Positions 16,461-29,640 of a stretch of DNA of 64,000 nt are shown here, in pieces. The notes under the pieces are model-generated. The model did not search any database. It saw nothing but the letters and a program-made list of their open reading frames with translations, and was not told the origin of the DNA. Numbering within the stretch: position 1 is the stretch's first letter; each line of letters opens with the position of its first letter. Source of the stretch: Macrobrachium rosenbergii (Eukaryota > Arthropoda > Malacostraca > Decapoda > Palaemonidae); assembly GCF_040412425.1 (NCBI RefSeq), contig NC_089768.1, positions 2,042,501-2,106,500 of the forward strand, read 5' to 3'. A program made the translations under genes and the position numbers.

Positions 16461-18108
16461 GGCAAGATGATATTCACACCTTTAAGCGGGTGCAAATATC
16501 GATAACAGCAAAAATGAGCGAAGAAAACGTTCGACTTTACTCTATCTTCTGCTTTGCTACAACTGTTACTTTACTTTATTTGCAAAACTCTGCTGCCACA
16601 CTGATCAATAACAAACTGAAGGTTTACTTTAGGTGCAGAGTGCAATTTAGAATATACAGTGAAAGGTGCCCTTACTTGCAAATTAATTATTGCTGAAATA
16701 CTTCATAAGTACTGATTCTGCCCATTCTTTACTCGCTTTACTTTACTGGGGTAATAAGACGCTCAAAAGAAAATAAACAAAGAACACTTCCAAGTTACAA
16801 AATAACAAAAAAAAAAAAAAATAAAACATACAAGGCAGGATGTAAAAGGAAAACAAATGTAAATCAACCAACTTCTTACTGCTATCCTGGAATTACATGC
16901 ATGCGATTAGTTGTGCCTTGAAGAGGCGGTATGAGTGGCAATACACCGCTGGTTTTAAATGATATCCCCTTTACTAGAAATTGTAATAACAAAATTCAAT
17001 TCCTCTTTCTAATCGGTGGACAATAATTGTGCACAAACTCAACGAGTAGCTAATTCCTCCAGCCAGCGCTAAAATAGGATGGCAGAAGTCTGACCGCGGC
17101 GAGGCAAAGAGATTATTTGCGGGTTTTAATTCGCTAACTTAAACAACGCTAAATTTTTCCCGTCCGCGGCCTACAACTCTAGTGTAAGTTATAAATAGCT
17201 ACTCGCTCGAAGTATGAATGGGAGGATAAACAAATGAGGGGGAACTGGACACGGATAAAATTCTCCACAAAAAATTTAGCTCAATAAAATAAAAGAAAAC
17301 TACACTGAATGACAAACGAAGGACGTGACTTCTTACTGAGGGGCGGGCCACGCCGCGGGTATTAAAAGGGTAACGTTAAAACTCTCAAGGGCAGGAGTCT
17401 TGTGACTCGGGATTCGTTAACAAATAGAGAAAAAGATTACATGAGAGTAAATAATATACTCAGAAAACGAAGGATAACAGAGTGAGGTATTTATGGTTTA
17501 TGTATTAATCTAATGTCCGTCGCCAATAGACGACGGTCAGAACTAACTCTCAGCCCAAGGACTGGGAAAGGAAACCCAAAGGGTGCGACCCCTTTAGGAA
17601 GAGCTGACATGCCTGCCTTGTGCCAAGGGACGGGCGTAAGGGCGTGCCACTTCCCACTCTGTCTCTCTTACTGCTTCAAGGTTAAAATGATTTATGCATT
17701 TTAAAGGGGATGATATCCCATATGTTAACTGCCACTTGCGGTGGTAATTAAGGGAAAGTGTAAAGGAATGATCGATAGAGAAGGATGAGGGATAGAAATT
17801 CCAAAGGAAAGGAAGAAGATAGCGGAAGGCCTTGACATCCTCTCCTGGATGAAAGGTGCCAAGACGTTCAAAAGATGAAGAGGTGGCCCTATGCCAAGTT
17901 TGCACAGGGGCCAGAAGAGCTCGGGAGCTTGTTGTGGACTACCTGCGATCGCCCACACCCGTGGTAATTCCGCTGCGAACCTTTCCTCCTTGGACCATTG
18001 TCCTTGGCCGGGGAATTGGAGGGCCCGAGGCCAAAGGGCGGCAAGGGGTGCCATCTGGGTCAGCTGCTGCGACAACTGACACAGGAATTTTGTTCGCCAT
18101 CTCGGACA
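16461..18108. other. Internal region of the LTR element downstream of gag-protease; no pol
   Basis: In an autonomous element this space would hold RT, RNase H and integrase (3-4 kb). Only 1.65 kb is present and none of the motifs YxDD, TDAS or DD35E is readable in any frame. Contains an A-run near 16,808 and G+C-rich patches. Appears to be a long 3' untranslated region or the relic of a pol deletion. Confidence 0.7.
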
Positions 18109-20109
18109 TTAACCGGCGCAGTTCACAGAGTTCACCGCCCAGGAAGGCAGGGCAGAATCATGACTTGGGAGGAATCTGCGGGCGGCGGCGAGAGAGGGGA
18201 CGGCCGGAGGGGGCGGGTTGACTTCGCATGCAGTGGTGACCAGCTCAGGCCTGGGTTGCGAATCCGTGCCTTTAGGTGAGCCTCCGCTGGGGTCAGAAGG
18301 ACCCGTCTCTCTTGTTACCGACACTGGCACCGGCACCAGGCCGGGCGAAGAGGGGGTGTTTGGAATTGGATCCCTTGGAGGGGGATCAGGGGCGTGCTCT
18401 GGCACTGACATTGGCACTGGCGCTGGTAGTGATGTGGTGGTGGTCTCGTCTGTCTGGACGGACGGAGAGTGGCACTGCTCAGTGCGCCCAAGTGACACTG
18501 GCAGAGGAGTTGATAGCCGAGATTCTCCTGAAGGGAGATCTGGCTGAGGCCTTGGCACTGGCACTGATGCTGTGCCGGGCACTGGACTCGGATTTGGAGG
18601 ATTAATTGGGGAATTTGGACCCCGGAATTGTCGTGGTTTGGAAGGGGACGTAAAGTCCTGGCCCAGGGGGACGTCATAGCCTCCTGGAATGTGTTTCGCT
18701 AAGGCGAGACGAAGGGTCCTGGCTCTGTGGGGTCGGGTGACCCTCAGTTGGACCGTAGGGAGGATCATCTTAAACTCGTTGATGCCCTCAGTTGTGACGA
18801 GTTTGTGTCGGTCTATGATAGCTCCATAGGGAACTTTGTCTTTCCTTATGAGGGAAATTTGCGTGCCAGAGTCGTCAAATGCCTTGACCAGGTGTGCTGA
18901 GTATCTACCTCGAGGAGGTGCCACATATATGGGACCCTCGGCAAGAGGGCCTAAGGACACGGGATTCGTTACTGCCAGGGCGACGGCAGGATTACCGGAC
19001 TTATTATTTCTAAGGCATTTTGCCCATGAGGGAGAGTGGCCAAAAACCTTGCACGCCGTGCAAAAGGTTTGGCTGAAATCTTTTCGTACTGCCCCTGCAG
19101 AGGGCGCAGGTGACTTATTAGTGGGTTGTCCGGGAGAGAGAGGCTCTGGTTGTTTACTTTGGCATTGCTCTATGGAATGCCCGATCTTTTTACAGAACCC
19201 GCACACAACGGGTTTCTGTGATTGCCCATTCTTCGGCGGAGGGGCACCCGAAAGGAAGGCGGGTGGAGTAATTTTGCACTTCTCGGCGACGTGCGTGGCG
19301 AGGGCCGGAGGGGTGTAGAGTAGGAAGTGCTCTATTTTTATCTGTTCGATTGCCTCGTTGAGGGTCGTAACCCCCACGGACTCGAACCATTTGGCACGGG
19401 CACGCTCGGACTGGTAGGCCCAGTCTGCCCAGGTCTGATTGGCTTCCTTCACTTGCCCTCGCCAGCGCCTCCTCCAGCGTTCAGGGGTTATTTCGTACGC
19501 CTTTGCGATAGTCTGGCGGACGACCTCCCAATTTTCCTGCTCCTCCAGTGGGAGGGCTTTGTAGGCAATAAGGGCCTTCCCTCCAAGGAACTTGCCCAAC
19601 ACCAGGGAGTGTTCGGCTGCACTCAGGGGGCAGGCCTTTAAGACTGTCTCGGCGCTGTCGAGCCACACCTCGGGCTCGGCCTCCATCCATTTTGGCATGC
19701 AGGCGAGAGCCTGGCTGAAGGCACTCATCCCCTGGGTGGCAGGTGGAGGCGAAGGGCCACTCCGTTGCAGCATCGCGAGTTCGTGGGCACGCTGCTTGTC
19801 CCTTTCTTCCCTTTCCGCTTCTCGTTTCTCTTGAGCCTGTCTCTCTACTTCTTCTCGTCTCTCCTGAGCCTGTCTCTCTGCTTCTCGTTCCTGTCTCGCG
19901 GCTTCTTCTCGTCTCTCCTGAGCCTGTCTCTCTGCTTCTCGTTCCTGTCTCTCTGCTTCTTCTCGTCTCTCCTGAGCCTGTTTCTCTGCTTGTATGGCGT
20001 CCATCCTCTCCTGTACCCAGTCTCTTAGTTCTCTCCCGGAAAGGCCGAGTTCCTTCCCGGAGGACATGAAGAACTTGAAATCCTTGCTCTGCTGAGACCG
20101 TGTCGACAT
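18109..20109 (-). CDS. Gag-protease polyprotein of a pol-less LTR retroelement (intact ORF)
   Basis: Open for 666 codons from the ATG at 20,109 (MSTRSQQSK); a longer frame needs a GTG. Order: an N-terminal GLSGRELRDWV segment; an Arg/Glu/Gln-rich coiled coil (about residues 40-108) built from 18-residue repeats (RQAQERREEAERQEREAE type); a capsid-like region (about 138-285, with MPKWMEAEPEVWLD and ITPERWRRRWRG); zinc knuckles CGFCKKIGHSIEQC (303-316) and CTACKVFGHSPSWAKC (350-365, H-x5-C); and a retropepsin-like domain (about 408-487) with DSGTQISLI and a later VPLGQDF. The tail is Pro/Ser/Val-rich. It would assemble RNA-binding particles and process itself. No RT or integrase follows. The related copy at 23.5-25.7 kb supports the start and domain order. 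Family: probably Ty3-like, not proven. Confidence 0.9.
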   Translation of the reverse strand: MSTRSQQSKDFKFFMSSGKELGLSGRELRDWVQERMDAIQAEKQAQERREEAERQEREAERQAQERREEAARQEREAERQAQERREEVERQAQEKREAEREERDKQRAHELAMLQRSGPSPPPATQGMSAFSQALACMPKWMEAEPEVWLDSAETVLKACPLSAAEHSLVLGKFLGGKALIAYKALPLEEQENWEVVRQTIAKAYEITPERWRRRWRGQVKEANQTWADWAYQSERARAKWFESVGVTTLNEAIEQIKIEHFLLYTPPALATHVAEKCKITPPAFLSGAPPPKNGQSQKPVVCGFCKKIGHSIEQCQSKQPEPLSPGQPTNKSPAPSAGAVRKDFSQTFCTACKVFGHSPSWAKCLRNNKSGNPAVALAVTNPVSLGPLAEGPIYVAPPRGRYSAHLVKAFDDSGTQISLIRKDKVPYGAIIDRHKLVTTEGINEFKMILPTVQLRVTRPHRARTLRLALAKHIPGGYDVPLGQDFTSPSKPRQFRGPNSPINPPNPSPVPGTASVPVPRPQPDLPSGESRLSTPLPVSLGRTEQCHSPSVQTDETTTTSLPAPVPMSVPEHAPDPPPRDPIPNTPSSPGLVPVPVSVTRETGPSDPSGGSPKGTDSQPRPELVTTACEVNPPPPAVPSLAAARRFLPSHDSALPSWAVNSVNCAG
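19858..19990 (-). repeat. 54-bp in-frame tandem repeat encoding the coiled coil
   Basis: About 2.5 copies of a 54-bp (18-codon) unit within gag, encoding charged heptad-like sequence. In-frame length changes would keep the ORF open. Confidence 0.8.
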
Positions 20110-20254
20110 TTTGCAGGTGGGAGAGGACGCTAGTAACACACGGAATTAATTTCCCATAGCTGTGGGAATTTGGAATTTTTCCCAAAGGACGTATGAATGA
20201 TCTCCTGCCCTAGCACAGCGGGCTACGGCGGAGAATTAGGAATGGGAATTCTCC

Positions 20255-21113
20255 GGTCTCCCAAGTTACCAACAAAACGGGCTTATTGGGGACGATAATG
20301 AACAAATATTTGGTCTCCCGAGGTACTGACAAACGGGCTGACTTGGGGACATGGCTGGAATATATATGGGTCTCCCGAATTACCGACAAGGTGGGCTTAT
20401 CTGGGGACTGAATTGAAGATGAATTGGTCTCACCAAATTACCGACGAACGGGTTTATTTGGGGACAAGATTGGAATATATATGGGTCTCCCGAATTACCG
20501 ACGAGGCGGGCTTATCTGGGGACTGAATTGAAGATGAATTGGTCTCACCCAAGTACCAACGAACGGGTTTATTTGGGGGCTAGATTGGAATATATATGGG
20601 TCTCCCAAATTACCGACAAGGCGGGCTTATCTGGGGACTGAATTGAAGATGAATTGGTCTCACCAAAGTACCAACGAACGGGTTTATTTGGGGACGAGAT
20701 TGAATATATATGGGTCTCCGACTTACCGACAAGGCGGCTTATCTGGGGACTGAATTGAAGATGAATTGGTCTCACCAAAGTACCGACGAACGGGTTTATT
20801 TGGGGACTAGATTGGAATATATATGGGTCTCCCGAATTACCGATGAGGCGGGCTTATCTGGGGACTATAATGAACGAATGTTTTGGTCTCCCAAGTTACC
20901 GAGAAACGGGCTGATTTGGGAACATTAAGGAGCAAATGATTGGTCTCCCAAGGTACCGGCAAACGGGCTGATTTGAGGACAAGACTGGAATATAGGTCTC
21001 CCAAATTACCGACAAAATGGGTTTATTGGGGACGATATTGAAAATGAATTGGTTTCACCAAATTACCGATGAAGCGGGTTTATTGGGGACAAGAATAGAA
21101 TATATAGGCTCCC
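20255..21113. repeat. 57-bp tandem array in the leader of the LTR element (about 16 units)
   Basis: The anchor ggtctc occurs at 20,255, 20,312, 20,369, 20,426, 20,484, 20,541, 20,599, 20,656, 20,713, 20,768, 20,826, 20,885, 20,942 and 20,995, with variants at 21,051 and 21,107; steps are 53-59, mostly 57. In the middle, two versions alternate: A (tctcccgaattaccgac, then ggcttatctggggac) and B (tctcaccaaagtaccgac, then gggtttatttggggac), so the higher-order unit is about 115 bp. Unit ends can pair (GTCTCC with GGGGAC). Frame-breaking step lengths argue against coding. It starts about 146 bp upstream of the gag ATG, inside the transcribed leader. Confidence 0.95.
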
Positions 21114-22040
21114 TAGAATTCCCACACAGATGAAGTCTGATTAGCGAGAGCTCTAGTTTTACTGACTTATGGGAGAAGTGTTATTCTCAACGGCAATTAG
21201 GTGGGTGGCAATCCCAAATTCATAACAGATAGGCAACACACACAGCCGTAGTAAAAGCACAAAACAAACACACAAAAAAAAAACAGAACAATACAGAACA
21301 TATAATGTCAGACCCCCAATAATGCAAAACAATTTGGTAGAGCGAAGAAAATCAAACAAACAAATTTTTACACATTCCTAACTGGGCTAGGTCAAGGTCG
21401 TTCCTCTTCCCGGTGTGTTTATCTTATAGGCCGTCTGCGCCGAATGAATGAACGTAGTAAACAAACCCGGGACTTCCCCGGACTGGGGGACAACCGTTGT
21501 TGACCTTTTTACGTCCTTGGCGTTAGCCTATAGCATACTATATGATTTCGCTCTATTTCTAAACGAGAGAGAGAGTAAAATGAGTCAGCAATGCTAGTCT
21601 GACTTTCGAACACGTGTTTGCAGTCGATTTCTCGCACCTATTTAAGGATTCGGTTTCGAAATCACAGGTTTTCACAGGTGGAATACGCGTACTATTCCTT
21701 TAATGGGTTAGCACCTAAATAACCTAATTGAATGGCATGCAAGCCGCGTGCAAAGGCTTCCAAAGCTAAATTTCGGTGATCCTCTCTCTCGTTTTCCTCT
21801 GACATGCACCCTACTATAAAAAAAATTTCGTAGGTTTAGTCACGTTTGCTAAAGTGTCCTTCGCTAAATAAACGCAGCTAGCTTACGCAGAATTTCCTTG
21901 GCCTGTTGCGCTGGCTTTTCAAAGGTTCGTAATCTGTCTTGTATCCAGCTTAGCTGAGCTAATTGCTGATTTCACAAATTGCAACACAAACAACAAAGGG
22001 GGAGAGGGGGGGATGCAATCGTTACGAGAATCACTGGCCA
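21114..22040. other. 5' leader of the LTR element between array and primer-binding site
   Basis: No frame of note. Holds several homopolymer-rich stretches (A-run near 21,272) and nothing recognised. Together with the array it gives a leader of about 1.9 kb, unusually long. Confidence 0.6.
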
Positions 22041-22048
22041 GGTCGCCA
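22033..22048 (-). promoter_or_regulatory. Candidate primer-binding site (tRNA-Arg type)
   Basis: On the element strand TGGCGACC begins directly at the inner edge of the 5' LTR. It would pair with a tRNA ending GGTCGCCA. TGGCGACC is the start of the tRNA-Arg primer site used by mdg1-like elements; pairing beyond eight bases is not obvious here. Confidence 0.65.
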
Positions 22049-23480
<1,432 letters not shown>

Positions 23481-25687
23481 CTAAATCAAGTTATTACAAA
23501 AATATGCGTTGTTTTGAAGCGGGCTGCTGTCAGCAGCCCCCGATACCTGGCACGATGGGGATGGATGGCTGCCCTCAGCCACCCCAAGACTGGAAACGGT
23601 TAAACCTGCTGCCAGTGCCACTTGAGTGCCCTGAGTACAGGTTGTGTCTGCGGAGGACTGGGAAGGAGAGGAATAGGTCATGGTGGGCATGAGAGGCTTG
23701 CAGGTCACCATGACCAGCTCAGGCACAGGTTGTGAGGCCACACCTTTGGGTGAGCTTCTGCTGTGGTCAGAGGAATCCGGAGGGGCCCATGTATATTGTG
23801 GATTGGCTCTTGCACTGACACTGGTAGCGGTGCCAAGCTGAAGGAGGAGAAGCAACATGGACTGGGATCCCTCGGAGGAAGATATGGCGTGCTCTGGCAC
23901 AGGCGCTAAGGCAGGCCCAGGCACTGGAATCAAATCAATAATTTCTTTGACGTCTGTGATGGGCAGAACATGGCACTGTCCAGGACACTCAGGTGGCACT
24001 GGCAGAGGGTTCGTGTCATGTTTGGGATCTCCGGAAGGGAGAATCAGGGTGCGCCTTGGCACTGGCACTGGAGCAGTGCCTGTTACTGGAATTTGACTTG
24101 CCAGGGGCTCGACGGTCGAGACAGTCAGAGGCTGGAACTGCTGAGGGCACTCAAGCGGCACTGGCAGCGGGGTTAGTTTTTGATGTAGTTGTGAAGGGGT
24201 TAGGACCCCTGGATATTTTGAAAATTAAGAGGGGGCTGGAAGTCCTGTCCCAAGAGAAAGTCATAGCCTCTATAAGGTAAGTAGCCTAGCTACTGCAAGA
24301 GTGCATATTTTTGATCTTTGAGGTCTTGTGACCCTTAGCTTAACGATAGGGAGAATCATCTTCATTTGATTGATACCCTCCATTATGATAAGTTTACGTC
24401 TGTCAGTGGTGGACCATAGGTGACCTTATCTTCTCATATGAGGGAGAATTGCACGCCAGTGTCCTTGAATGCTGTGGCCTGGCAGGCAGGGTAACTACCT
24501 CGGGGAGGTGCCACAGATATGGGACCTTTGGTTGGAGGGCCTAAGGTTTTAGGATTTGTAACTGCCAAAGCAATGATAGGTAGTTTTGTTTTAATAGGGG
24601 ATTTTGCCCATAGAGCAGAGTACCCTTGAACCTGGCAAGTGGTGCAATAATTCTTGCTGTAATCTCTGCGTGGCACTGTCCCATTGGAGGGAGCAGGCCC
24701 TTTGTTGTTCATTCCAGAGCCAGACATGGCTTGGTTTGGCGTGATCTCATTGGAAGACTTGGCAGGAGTGTCTGGCTGATTCTCAGCCTTCGAGCAGCAC
24801 TGTTCTGTGGAGTGCCCAGATCTTTCACAATAGCTGCATACGGGCTTCTTGTGAGGGAGTCCATTCTTATGGCCCAGGAACTTGCTGCAGGATGGTGAGT
24901 GTCCCAGTGGTCTTTCAAACGGCAGCACTCATCTAGTGTTGGAAGGTTCCTATCACAGAAGTAAGTAGCAAGGGCCAGAGGGGCGTAGTGTAGGAAGTCC
25001 TTGAGCTGGAAAGTTTTTATTATTTCCTCTGCAGAGGTAGCGTTGCAGGATTTTAGCCACCACTTGAGAGCTTGGGACTTATGGCATGTCCAGTTGGCCC
25101 ATGTTTGACCCCCCACCTTCAGGTGTCCTCTCCAACGTTGTCTCCACCTTTCGGGGGTGAGCTCGTAGGTCTTAATTATGGCCTTCTGGACTTCCACAAG
25201 GTTTCCACGGTCCGTTAATGGGACAGAGCGGAATGCGGCTTGGCCTTTTCCCTCCAGATGTTTTGACAGGAGCCTAGAGATTTCTGTGGGTTGGGGCTTG
25301 AAATTCCTGAGGACCTCTTCCACTTGGTTGAGCCAGGCCTTGGGGTCTGTGTCATTCCATTTTGGCATCATGGAGCTGGTGGCAGTGATAGAGGATGGTG
25401 GAGGAGTGATTGCAGGGCTACGGACCCCTTGGGCGGCCATGGCAAGTTCATGGGCACAATCTTCCTCCTTCCCTAGCCAGCCTTTCTTGCCTATCTTGCT
25501 CTTCCTAACCAGTCTTTCTTGCCTGTCTCACTCTTCCTTGGCTTCCCTTTCCTTCCTCTCTCTTTCTTCCTTGGCTTCTCTTTCTCCCTCATTTTTGTCG
25601 ACCCAATCTAGCAATTCTTGGCCCTTGAGCCCCCATGGTCTTCTTGGTGGTGACAAGGGCTGTGATTTCGTCGGAGTAAGAAGCCAT
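23481..25687 (-). pseudogene. Decayed gag-protease related to the 18.1-20.1 kb gene
   Basis: Starts ATG at 25,687 (MASYSDEITALV) and, after an early frameshift, reads GLKGQELLDWV, parallel to GLSGRELRDWV in the other gene. A shortened charged region follows (25,620-25,460), then the capsid-like part (25,440-24,709) with MMPKWNDTDPKAWL and LTPERWRQRWRG. Another frame carries a knuckle CSYCERSGHSTEQC, a damaged second knuckle (CTTCQVQGYSALWAK has lost the His and last Cys) and FKDTGVQFSLI of the protease before a stop at 24,434. A third frame (24,161-23,481) resembles the Pro/Val-rich tail. At least three frameshifts: not functional. It is a diverged family relative, not a duplicate of the first copy. 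Confidence 0.88.
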
Positions 25688-25799
25688 ATTGCCAAGGTGT
25701 TGAGGGAATTTTTTTTCTATTATTACAGGGAGCAGGCTATATTATCCCGACTAAGCGTAATTCGCAGGTTCAAAGTATGGTCTTTATCTAGTTTGTTGG

Positions 25800-26270
25800 G
25801 AGAACGAGCTCTTGGGTGAACTATTTAGTAGCTTGAAGAGTATATTGGGTTCTTAGGTGAATATAATTAATAGACTGTTCAAAGAAAAGGCTCTTTAATG
25901 AAAGTAATTAGTAGCTTGAAGAGCGTAATGGGTTCTTAGGTGAACGTAATTAATAGACTGTTCAAAGAAAAGGCTCTTTAATGAAAGTAACTAGTAGCTT
26001 GAAGAGCGTAATGGATTATTAGGTGAACGTACTTAATAAATTGCTCGAAGAACGGGCTCTTAAAAGAAAGTAATTAGTAGCTTGAAGAGGGTATGGACTC
26101 TTAGGTGAACGTAATTAATAGATTGTTCAAAGAATGGGCTCCTAAATGAAAGTAACTAGTAGCGTGAAGAGAGTAATATATTCTTAGGTATACGTAATTT
26201 GTAGATTGTTCGAAGAACGGCTCTTAAATGAACATAACTAGTAGCTTGAAGAGCAAAATGGGTTTTAGAA
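25800..26270. repeat. 83-bp tandem array (dimer of about 41 bp) in the leader of the second gag-protease element
   Basis: The anchor gtagcttgaagag, with small variants, recurs at 25,828, 25,911, 25,994, 26,077, 26,159 and 26,241: six units of 82-83 bp. Each unit is two diverged half-units, one reading ctctt..atgaaagtaactagtag and the other ttcttaggtgaacgtaatta. The array begins about 113 bp upstream of the gag ATG, almost the same place as the 57-bp array of the first element, but the monomers share no clear similarity. Confidence 0.93.
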
Positions 26271-27162
26271 CTCAAAAATGTAATATCTCTGCAAAAGATC
26301 AAAGTCAATTACAGACAAAAGAAATCACTTATGACTTTTACTCTACTTTGCAGAATTAACTTATGCTGCTGACACCAATAATAATTTTACTTTTTTACGA
26401 AAATGATATTAAGCAAAATTTAATGGGTATATAATAAAGTTAGGTGAATATTTAATGTGTTCTTGGACGTAGGAACTAATACAGTATATCCATAGAACAA
26501 GGGCGTTTGTAATTGAACGGATTTATTATGATGAGAAACACCTATGGTTGGCGTAGATGAGCATAAGCTTTGAAACAAGTTTCGGGTAACACATGTCCTT
26601 GCTTGCCATAAATAACTGAGCTTCCCTTAGTACGAAGGTAACCAAATGCAAATAATATGATGCTATTGTTAATCTCAGTACTGAGACGAAGCTAATAAAT
26701 TCTCCATAATATGACGAGTACAAAATGCTTACAACTAGCTTGGACGGGTTGAATATTTGTTTTATGGTCGTGTGCTCAATGGATTTACTCTAGTTATGAA
26801 AGTTGTCTGAGTGGCATGTGACTACACACCACGGTTATTTACACAATGGTTGCGCGCTCATGGTGTTGACGAAGGAGGGCAAACAGCTGGGTGGAACATG
26901 TGTTTGTTGCGAGCGAAATCTCATGCGAAAAGTTCTGAAAAAGATGAATGCTATTGGAACGGGGTTCCCGGCTTGAGACTCGGGATTTATGAATGTGTAG
27001 AAATTCGCTTGATTACTTATCGTTAAATGGCGGTCAAAAGGCAATGATTTCGAGGTTGACAATGGCTCAATTGTCCGCAAAAGAAATTATTTTTCTTGGA
27101 CACATCAAAATAATTATATAAAAATTTAAACAGTTTTTTTTTAAGAAAACCTAGCGCTTTTG

Positions 27163-27166
<4 letters not shown>
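26271..27166. other. Unrecognised DNA
   Basis: Should contain the 5' LTR of the second gag-protease element if it survives, but no LTR could be recognised. A forward frame at 26,811-27,026 has no known motif. Confidence 0.4.

Positions 27167-27234
<68 letters not shown>
27167..27234. repeat. (GA)n microsatellite
   Basis: Uninterrupted GA dinucleotide run. Confidence 0.97.
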
Positions 27235-27236
<2 letters not shown>

Positions 27237-28939
27237 ATTCGCGGCCCGAATTTACGTTGTAGCCTAGCTAACTCTTGGACGACAAATTGTCCAGAGCACA
27301 TGGAGGAAATAAGCTCGCTATTTCCTTTCTTTATCATTTATATTTGTACTTCACTACCTAGCTACCTAGAAGTTAAGACATGCAGACTACCATGCATTAG
27401 TCACAAAAATTGTGATTTGGAAAATACACTCTCTTCACTTTAAAAAATCTTGTTAACATGCACGTGGCCTATTGTTTCCTAACACTGTTCACAGTCACGA
27501 TTTTATTTGCATCATGATAAGCTAAAAATGATAACATTGTACTTACACTGTGGAAACTTGTTTGCTTGTGCTTATTTTAGGATTTATGTTACTAGATTCA
27601 TTTCTAATCTCGCATCCAGCCTTATCAAAGCTACTGGCTGGGATCTTCAATTTTCAAGGACCTTGCAAGGATGCAGATTGCAATCTTGGCAATATCGGTC
27701 ACCACTTTACCCATCCTGACCTACTTTATTCCTTGCTCCGGGATCAAATCAGGGGATCTGGCTGAAGTCCAGGGGAATTGCTATTACACCTTGCTTAGCT
27801 GACTGCAGTTTCTTTGTCAGTTAGTACCCTGATAAGAAAACAGTGGGCTGAAAGCCATATTTCAACAAGGAATTGTTGCAGATGAACACTTAGGGTTACT
27901 TTAAAGGGAATGTATTTACAATTAATCACGTAAATCAGACGACTAGGGAACGATATGCAGCGAAAGTAATATTCTGCCTCAGAATTAATTAATTCAGCAA
28001 TTGTTCAGGTATTGAAGAATAAATGGGGGATCCTCTTGGAAGGGGCCCCAATGACGTGAGGGCAGTGAGGATGTCGCTGCAAGAAGCACAAGACAAGCAG
28101 TTGTTTCCACAGCTCACAACACAGTCTGCAATTTGTACTGAAATTATAATGATGCCGGTGAATCGAGAGGTTGCACATATGGTGCCAAGATGGCTCGATT
28201 CTGGTGCAAGCTGCGTACATTAACACTTCACACAGGGGCTAACTGAGTTAGGACTTTGTTAGAAAACGCACTTCAGAAAAAGGAAATAAATTTTGGTCAA
28301 AAAGGTTTAAGTTGCATGACTGAAAAAACCTTGAATCAGGACGTTACCTATAACGTGGCGGTGGAGAACCTTGATGAAAGAAGGCACCAGGGATAGAAGG
28401 ATGATTTAATGGGTCCCACTTGAAAGTACTGGGAGTGGCAGCGAAGTTTCCATGTGGATGGCTTGATAAGGAGCATGCAAGGGGGATATGCTTTTCATGT
28501 GGCGCCAGGCAGGGTTCTAAGGATGCAGCTCTGGCGTCAGGCATGTTTAAGCTCTTGGGGATTAAGATTTGGTCGTTCTTAGAGGGCGCTGAGATCACAG
28601 CTGAGTCATGATCTCCATTTTCTGTCAAGCCCTTCCAAATTCTAGTGACCTCTGGCAACCCATGTTCGCCAGTTTTTATGGGGGACTCAGCTTTCCCGGC
28701 AGTTTTCAGCAGGCTTTGTCTCCATTCGCTTTTTACATGAAAGGAGGCATTTCAAGCAGTCACCAGTTCTTAGAAAAGGTCAAAAGATGTACCAAAAGGG
28801 GAGTGTGGAGGGAAAGTTAGGTAGGGGCTGAGTTTCTCACGCCTTTCCTCAGTTAGTTATCAGTGTGAAAAATGCTTCTTTTAATTTATAAATCAGTTGG
28901 GGAGTTGGGTTTGCTTATAAAGTGGTTACCCACATTACA
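27235..28939. other. Unrecognised DNA
   Basis: Several 60-100 codon frames occur (for example 28,420-28,611 forward with a CFSCG segment, and 28,658-28,344 reverse), but none shows a known domain or splice structure. I cannot support a gene. Confidence 0.4.
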
Positions 28940-29000
<61 letters not shown>

Positions 29001-29018
29001 GTATGTATGTATGTATGT
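28940..29018. repeat. (AT)n followed by (GTAT)n
   Basis: AT run to 28,998, then about five GTAT units. Confidence 0.95.
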
Positions 29019-29640
29019 CTGTAATTCCTCGCTTAGAATTATGATAGCATGTTAAAAGAGGCAGGAAAGTATAAATATAAATAAAACCAATGGTAAACAC
29101 ACACAACAAAGTAATATCTTGGTATACCCCATCCATTTCAAGTACCCTGGTATTCTCCATCCATTTCAAACAACAATGGTTTTGGCAGTAACCGGAGAGC
29201 TACCTATACAAGGTCTAAATAAAAAACAACCAAGGAGTATAGAGGTCTTGAGGTTCCGGCCAAGCCTTTGTGGTTTGCGCCACTTATTTCGTGGAATGTT
29301 GACGAGCGAATCTTTCCGATCTTTGGTGCTGGATTTTTCTCTGGGACAGATTTCCTCTTGTAAATCCCATCTGAGATCATGAGTGACTATAAAGCCAACT
29401 GTATTAGGGTACCTAAAAGCGAAAGGATTGTCTTTTCCCAAGTTTCATTATTCTTACTGATACTGTCTAGGTTGATGTTTTTTGTTTCATTTTTGTATGT
29501 TTCTTTTGGCCTCTACCTGGGTTATGAAATTATATCCGATATGCCTTATAAACCGTTTGTTCAAGAAAATGGGATTTCTATGAGCACAAATTTGCCTTTT
29601 TTGTGATATCGCTAATTGTCAGTACGTCCAGAAAAGGAAA
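29019..29640. other. Unrecognised DNA
   Basis: Overlapping frames on both strands at 29,119-29,441 have no recognised motif. A near-duplicate of ccatccatttcaa occurs at 29,129 and 29,158. Confidence 0.35.

Noticed and set aside
20569..20928. Open frames of about 70 codons on both strands inside the 57-bp array
   Set aside because: 57 is divisible by three, so frames stay open by chance over short stretches; steps of 53, 55, 58 and 59 bp break them.
20255..21113. Array resembling CRISPR repeats
   Set aside because: Units are contiguous and similar throughout, with no unique spacers, and the context is a eukaryotic retroelement.
27165..27440. Arg/Glu and Ser/Leu repeat frames at (GA)n
   Set aside because: Microsatellite translations.
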